Of a stretch of DNA of 63,280 bases, positions 60,831 to 63,280 are shown piece by piece. This DNA is from a virus. The stretch lies in the IMG/VR virus record IMGVR_UViG_3300025592_000789, positions 1-63,280 of that record; one strand, 5' to 3'. Numbering within the stretch: the stretch's first letter is position 1; the number at the start of each line of letters is the position of its first letter. Position numbers and translations under genes: made by a program. A model generated the notes under the pieces. It did no database searches, was not told the origin of the DNA, and saw only the letters and a list, made by a program, of their open reading frames with translations.

Positions 60831-61739
60831 TTACGGATACAAGGTCATCTTACCGCAACCATTAATATTACCAATACCCATTCCAACTGCCTCATAAGCA
60901 GCGAATGTGATAATATTCTTTTTCTTCTCAATCCAGAACTTCGTATCATTTAAGATACAGAAGTTACCTAAGAACTCCTGAGCGGCGAATACATATACAT
61001 ACTCTTGTGTACCACTGTGTAGTAAGTCTGTTTTGTTAGAAACAATTAACTTACGACCGAACAAGCTAGCATAAGTATATCCGTTAACTGTAATCTCAGA
61101 ACCAACCGCGTCACCAACTGATGTTGCATCATATAGGAATAAACGGTTAAAGGTCTCAGTACTCATTAGAAGGGTCTCAGCTCTTAAGTTGTTACCATCT
61201 AGTAAGTTAAACAATTGACGGAATGAATCCTTAGAAATTACTCCACTTGTAAGAGTACCACTGACAGACAGTGAACTAGCAGTAATAGCTACTTCAACCT
61301 GTGCCAAGAACGAGGTATCTTCAATTTTCTGAATATCTTTCACAGAGTTACGCTCGATGATTTCAGTTAGAGGCATTTCATAAGCTAGAAGCTCTTCCTC
61401 AGTCTTCTGGAAATCATCACTAGAGATTGTATAGAACGGAATCTCATAACGCTCACCCATGATGTAGTTCGTATCAGGCTGACCACGGAAGTTTACTGTC
61501 ATTGCTTTTGAGTCGGGCTCAATATCAACAATGCGCACTAAACCGTCGTGATTAACTGATCTCTGCAAGTCAGCCTTTGTTACATACTCGGGCTGGATAA
61601 TCTTACGCGCAAAGCTAACTTCTCTTAGCTTTTGGCGAATAAACGCTGAACCTTCAGACGCTGCTTTCTCAATACCATCAGGAGAATTTAGCTTCTGAAT
61701 AAACAGCTCATTAATAGTGCTAGCTGAAATATTACTCAT
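60831..61739 (-). CDS. Major capsid protein (HK97 fold)
   Basis: 302 residues. Recognisable features of HK97-type capsids: an N-terminal helical arm ('IRQKLREVSFARKII'), the E-loop region 'MGERYEIPFYTISSDDFQKT', the spine helix, the P-domain strands 'RAETLLMSTETFNRLFLYD' and the A-domain end 'IITFAAYEAVGMGI'. No N-terminal prodomain typical of gp5 is apparent, so assembly is probably driven by a separate scaffold. AAGGAG 7 nt before the ATG. It follows the decoration protein by 11 nt. Confidence 0.82.
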   Translation of the reverse strand: MSNISASTINELFIQKLNSPDGIEKAASEGSAFIRQKLREVSFARKIIQPEYVTKADLQRSVNHDGLVRIVDIEPDSKAMTVNFRGQPDTNYIMGERYEIPFYTISSDDFQKTEEELLAYEMPLTEIIERNSVKDIQKIEDTSFLAQVEVAITASSLSVSGTLTSGVISKDSFRQLFNLLDGNNLRAETLLMSTETFNRLFLYDATSVGDAVGSEITVNGYTYASLFGRKLIVSNKTDLLHSGTQEYVYVFAAQEFLGNFCILNDTKFWIEKKKNIITFAAYEAVGMGIGNINGCGKMTLYP

Positions 61740-61750
61740 TAGTTATCTCC

Positions 61751-62179
61751 TTAAGCAGTGATGTAGGTTATTACGTTAGAATAAGTTGTACCCATGTAGA
61801 CGTAGCTAGTCGTCAGAGCTTCACAGTAAGCAACGATATTATGTGTTCCCATAGTACCGATACCTAATGTTCCATCTGTCTCTACTGCTAGCGGACTGCC
61901 AACTGAGATACCTGAAGTCGTTACCCAGTCAGTCATTGCTCTGTGAGTACCAACTAGTAAAGTTAGTTTTCCAGTAGCAACGGCATCGGGTGTAAATCCA
62001 TACGTGTTATTCCTATTAGACTCTGTCCAGATAGGATATGCGGCAAGTAGTCCCTTACTAGCAGGGGTAATACCGCCAAGACCAATCCAAGCACCCTGTT
62101 TAAGAGTGGTATCTGACCAGTTAGGCATAGTAAGTTCAACACGCTGGAGAATATTTAAGTTACTTAAAAGCTTAAGCAT
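61751..62179 (-). CDS. Head decoration / capsid stabilisation protein
   Basis: 142 residues, directly before the capsid gene, small and beta-rich with 'GAWIGLGGITPASKGLLAAY' and 'KLTLLVGTHRAMTDWVTTSG'. This size and position are usual for decoration proteins of the gpD or soc kind. The N-terminal 'MLKLLSNLNILQRVEL' is amphipathic. Function inferred from context. Confidence 0.55.
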   Translation of the reverse strand: MLKLLSNLNILQRVELTMPNWSDTTLKQGAWIGLGGITPASKGLLAAYPIWTESNRNNTYGFTPDAVATGKLTLLVGTHRAMTDWVTTSGISVGSPLAVETDGTLGIGTMGTHNIVAYCEALTTSYVYMGTTYSNVITYITA

Positions 62180-62205
62180 TTGCTTTTCTCCTTAAAAAGT
62201 TATAT

Positions 62206-62517
62206 TTAATCTTCAATCAACCACCGAGTAAAATTGTCCAGAGACCCATCGTCTTGAATTCTGTCACTAAGAGTTCCAAAACTAAAACTCTCTTGGCTTT
62301 GTAACTCCATAGCCTTCTTAACGATTTCTAACTCCTCTGAACTTCCCTCGGAGTATTCCTGCATAAACTGAATAGCTCGTTCTGCAGGAAATCTGCCATT
62401 TTCATACAGCTCTATAGCTGTTTCCTGTGCAGACTTAACCATCTGCAACTCCTCTAATTCATCACGTATGGCACGAATAGTATCGGCAGCTAATTTTAAT
62501 TTATCATCCGTGGTCAT
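62206..62517 (-). CDS. Unassigned helical head-region protein
   Basis: 103 residues, entirely helical and acidic ('ADTIRAIRDELEELQMVKSA', 'EYSEGSSEELEIVKKAMELQ'), coiled-coil like. It lies between the repeat protein and the decoration gene, so a scaffold or internal head role is plausible. No family recognised. Confidence 0.5.
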   Translation of the reverse strand: MTTDDKLKLAADTIRAIRDELEELQMVKSAQETAIELYENGRFPAERAIQFMQEYSEGSSEELEIVKKAMELQSQESFSFGTLSDRIQDDGSLDNFTRWLIED

Positions 62518-62538
62518 ATTTACTCCGAATTAAAAAAG

Positions 62539-63057
62539 TTATTCTTCCTCATTAAAGAAGCTATCGTATAAATTTTCTACGATTTCATAGGCAGCTGTTT
62601 TATCTGATTCGGTCTCTTCAACTTCTTCGGCTTCTTTGCTTAACTCTGCTAAGAAAGCATTAGCCATGATCTGTCCAGCTTCTTCGTAAGAAGCTACTTT
62701 AGCGGCTTCCTCTTCTTCAACTTCGACATCATACTCGATCATGTATTGAGCTAGTTTAACAACATCATCATTAGTAAAATCTTCGCCATGCTCTTCTGTT
62801 AAGAGAGCAGAAGCAGTCTTTACATACTCACTGATAGCTTCGCGTCTTTCAATCTCCATATCATAGCTTGCTTCTTTGGTAGTTTCTTCAACTTCCTCAG
62901 CTTCTTCAGCTTCGATGTCATGATTTAACATATATGTGGCTAATTTAACAACATCTTCTTTCTCATAATCTTCACCATATTCTTGTGCTAATAGATCATC
63001 AGCAGTAGCGGCATATTGAGAAATAATTTCTACTCTTTCGTCAATTATATTACTCAT
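62539..63057 (-). CDS. Acidic repeat protein, possible scaffold or core protein
   Basis: 172 residues, highly acidic. Two units repeat: residues about 8-55 ('RVEIISQYAATADDLLAQEY', 'DVVKLATYMLNHDIEAEE') and about 70-118 ('RREAISEYVKTASALLTEEH', 'DVVKLAQYMIEYDVEVEE'). The C-terminus 'EIVENLYDSFFNEEE' closely matches that of the next gene. Upstream of the capsid genes, acidic helical repeats suit a scaffold or internal core protein. Not a recognised family. Confidence 0.55.
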   Translation of the reverse strand: MSNIIDERVEIISQYAATADDLLAQEYGEDYEKEDVVKLATYMLNHDIEAEEAEEVEETTKEASYDMEIERREAISEYVKTASALLTEEHGEDFTNDDVVKLAQYMIEYDVEVEEEEAAKVASYEEAGQIMANAFLAELSKEAEEVEETESDKTAAYEIVENLYDSFFNEEE

Positions 63058-63062
63058 AAATT

Positions 63063-63280
63063 TTATTCCTCTCCTTCAGTGAAGAATGTATCGTAAATAG
63101 TGTTTACTATTTCATCAGCAGCTTGCTTACCCATATCTACACCACCAGCTGAGCTCGGAAGAGCGGCTTGGTGAGTTACTGCTAGGGCAGAATCTGCGGC
63201 AATAGTTCCTGCTGTTTCATCAGGAGCTTTACGAGGTGCGGGTTGAGAATTAGTATCAATTTCAATAGAAGGTACACTAG
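63063..63280 (-). CDS. C-terminal part of an unassigned head-region protein (start beyond window)
   Basis: Only the last 71 complete codons are present, stopping at TAA 63065-63063 ('AADEIVNTIYDTFFTEGEE'). The visible part is low-complexity and proline/alanine rich ('NSQPAPRKAPDETAGTIAAD'), then the short conserved tail shared with the next gene. It may be a protease, portal-associated or scaffold protein; the part seen does not say which. Confidence 0.55.
   Translation of the reverse strand, partial: SVPSIEIDTNSQPAPRKAPDETAGTIAADSALAVTHQAALPSSAGGVDMGKQAADEIVNTIYDTFFTEGEE

Noticed and set aside
1-63280. tRNA genes, CRISPR arrays, insertion sequences, integrase or attachment sites
   Set aside because: I looked for cloverleaf patterns, regular repeat-spacer units, transposase motifs and recombinase motifs on both strands and saw none.

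Overview
The window is a contiguous piece of a tailed double-stranded DNA phage with a contractile tail (myovirus morphology): it carries a sheath, a tube, a long tape measure, baseplate J-like and gp25-like wedge proteins, and an HK97-type capsid. It is visibly AT-rich and densely packed, with many ATGA or TAATG stop/start overlaps, and strong Shine-Dalgarno sites precede most structural genes. No integrase or repressor is visible, so nothing suggests lysogeny. The host cannot be fixed from this window. Recognisable promoters are TTGAC(N)-N16/17-TATATT, a housekeeping sigma-70 type. The phage carries a primary-like sigma factor of its own, a RecU resolvase and a B12-dependent ribonucleotide reductase.

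Layout. (1) 1-17671, minus strand: a baseplate/tail operon. In transcription order it has a tail assembly chaperone with a -1 programmed frameshift, tape measure, hub-like protein, two unassigned baseplate proteins, a sigma-factor-like protein embedded among them, a gp25-like wedge, a baseplate J-like protein, a second wedge protein, and a giant tail fibre with a glycosidase-like beta-propeller that runs off the left edge. (2) 17671-17816: a divergent promoter region. (3) 17816-28870, plus strand: replication, recombination and metabolism (UvsW-like helicase, peptide deformylase, IMPDH/GMP reductase-like enzyme, CCA-adding-enzyme relative, membrane-anchored Holliday-resolvase-like nuclease, primase-helicase, MBL hydrolase, 3'-5' exonuclease, Sak4-like ATPase and an SSB-like protein), closed by a terminator. 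(4) 28942-37516: a block of eleven consecutive genes, almost all glycosyltransferases, methyltransferases or sugar enzymes. (5) 37541-40621: RecU, dUTPase and class II ribonucleotide reductase. (6) 40739-45158: unassigned genes leading into a compact ubiquitin-like operon: a 74-residue protein ending in Gly-Gly, a JAMM/JAB isopeptidase and a ThiF/E1-like activating enzyme, preceded by a large protein of unknown fold. (7) 45258-49000: holin-like protein, sigma factor, a family A DNA polymerase split by a group I intron with an HNH endonuclease gene, and a frameshifted NMAD1/DUF1599 gene. (8) 49008-49037: a bidirectional terminator where the two transcription directions meet. (9) 49062-63280, minus strand: head, neck, fibre, sheath and tube genes.

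The most interesting items are the Ubl-JAMM-E1 triad, the intron-split polymerase whose P1 helix can be written out base by base, the frameshift in the tail chaperone, three promoter-proximal genes that look leaderless, two sigma-like proteins, and a large surface or DNA glycosylation cluster. Three enzyme homologues also lack canonical residues or are broken.
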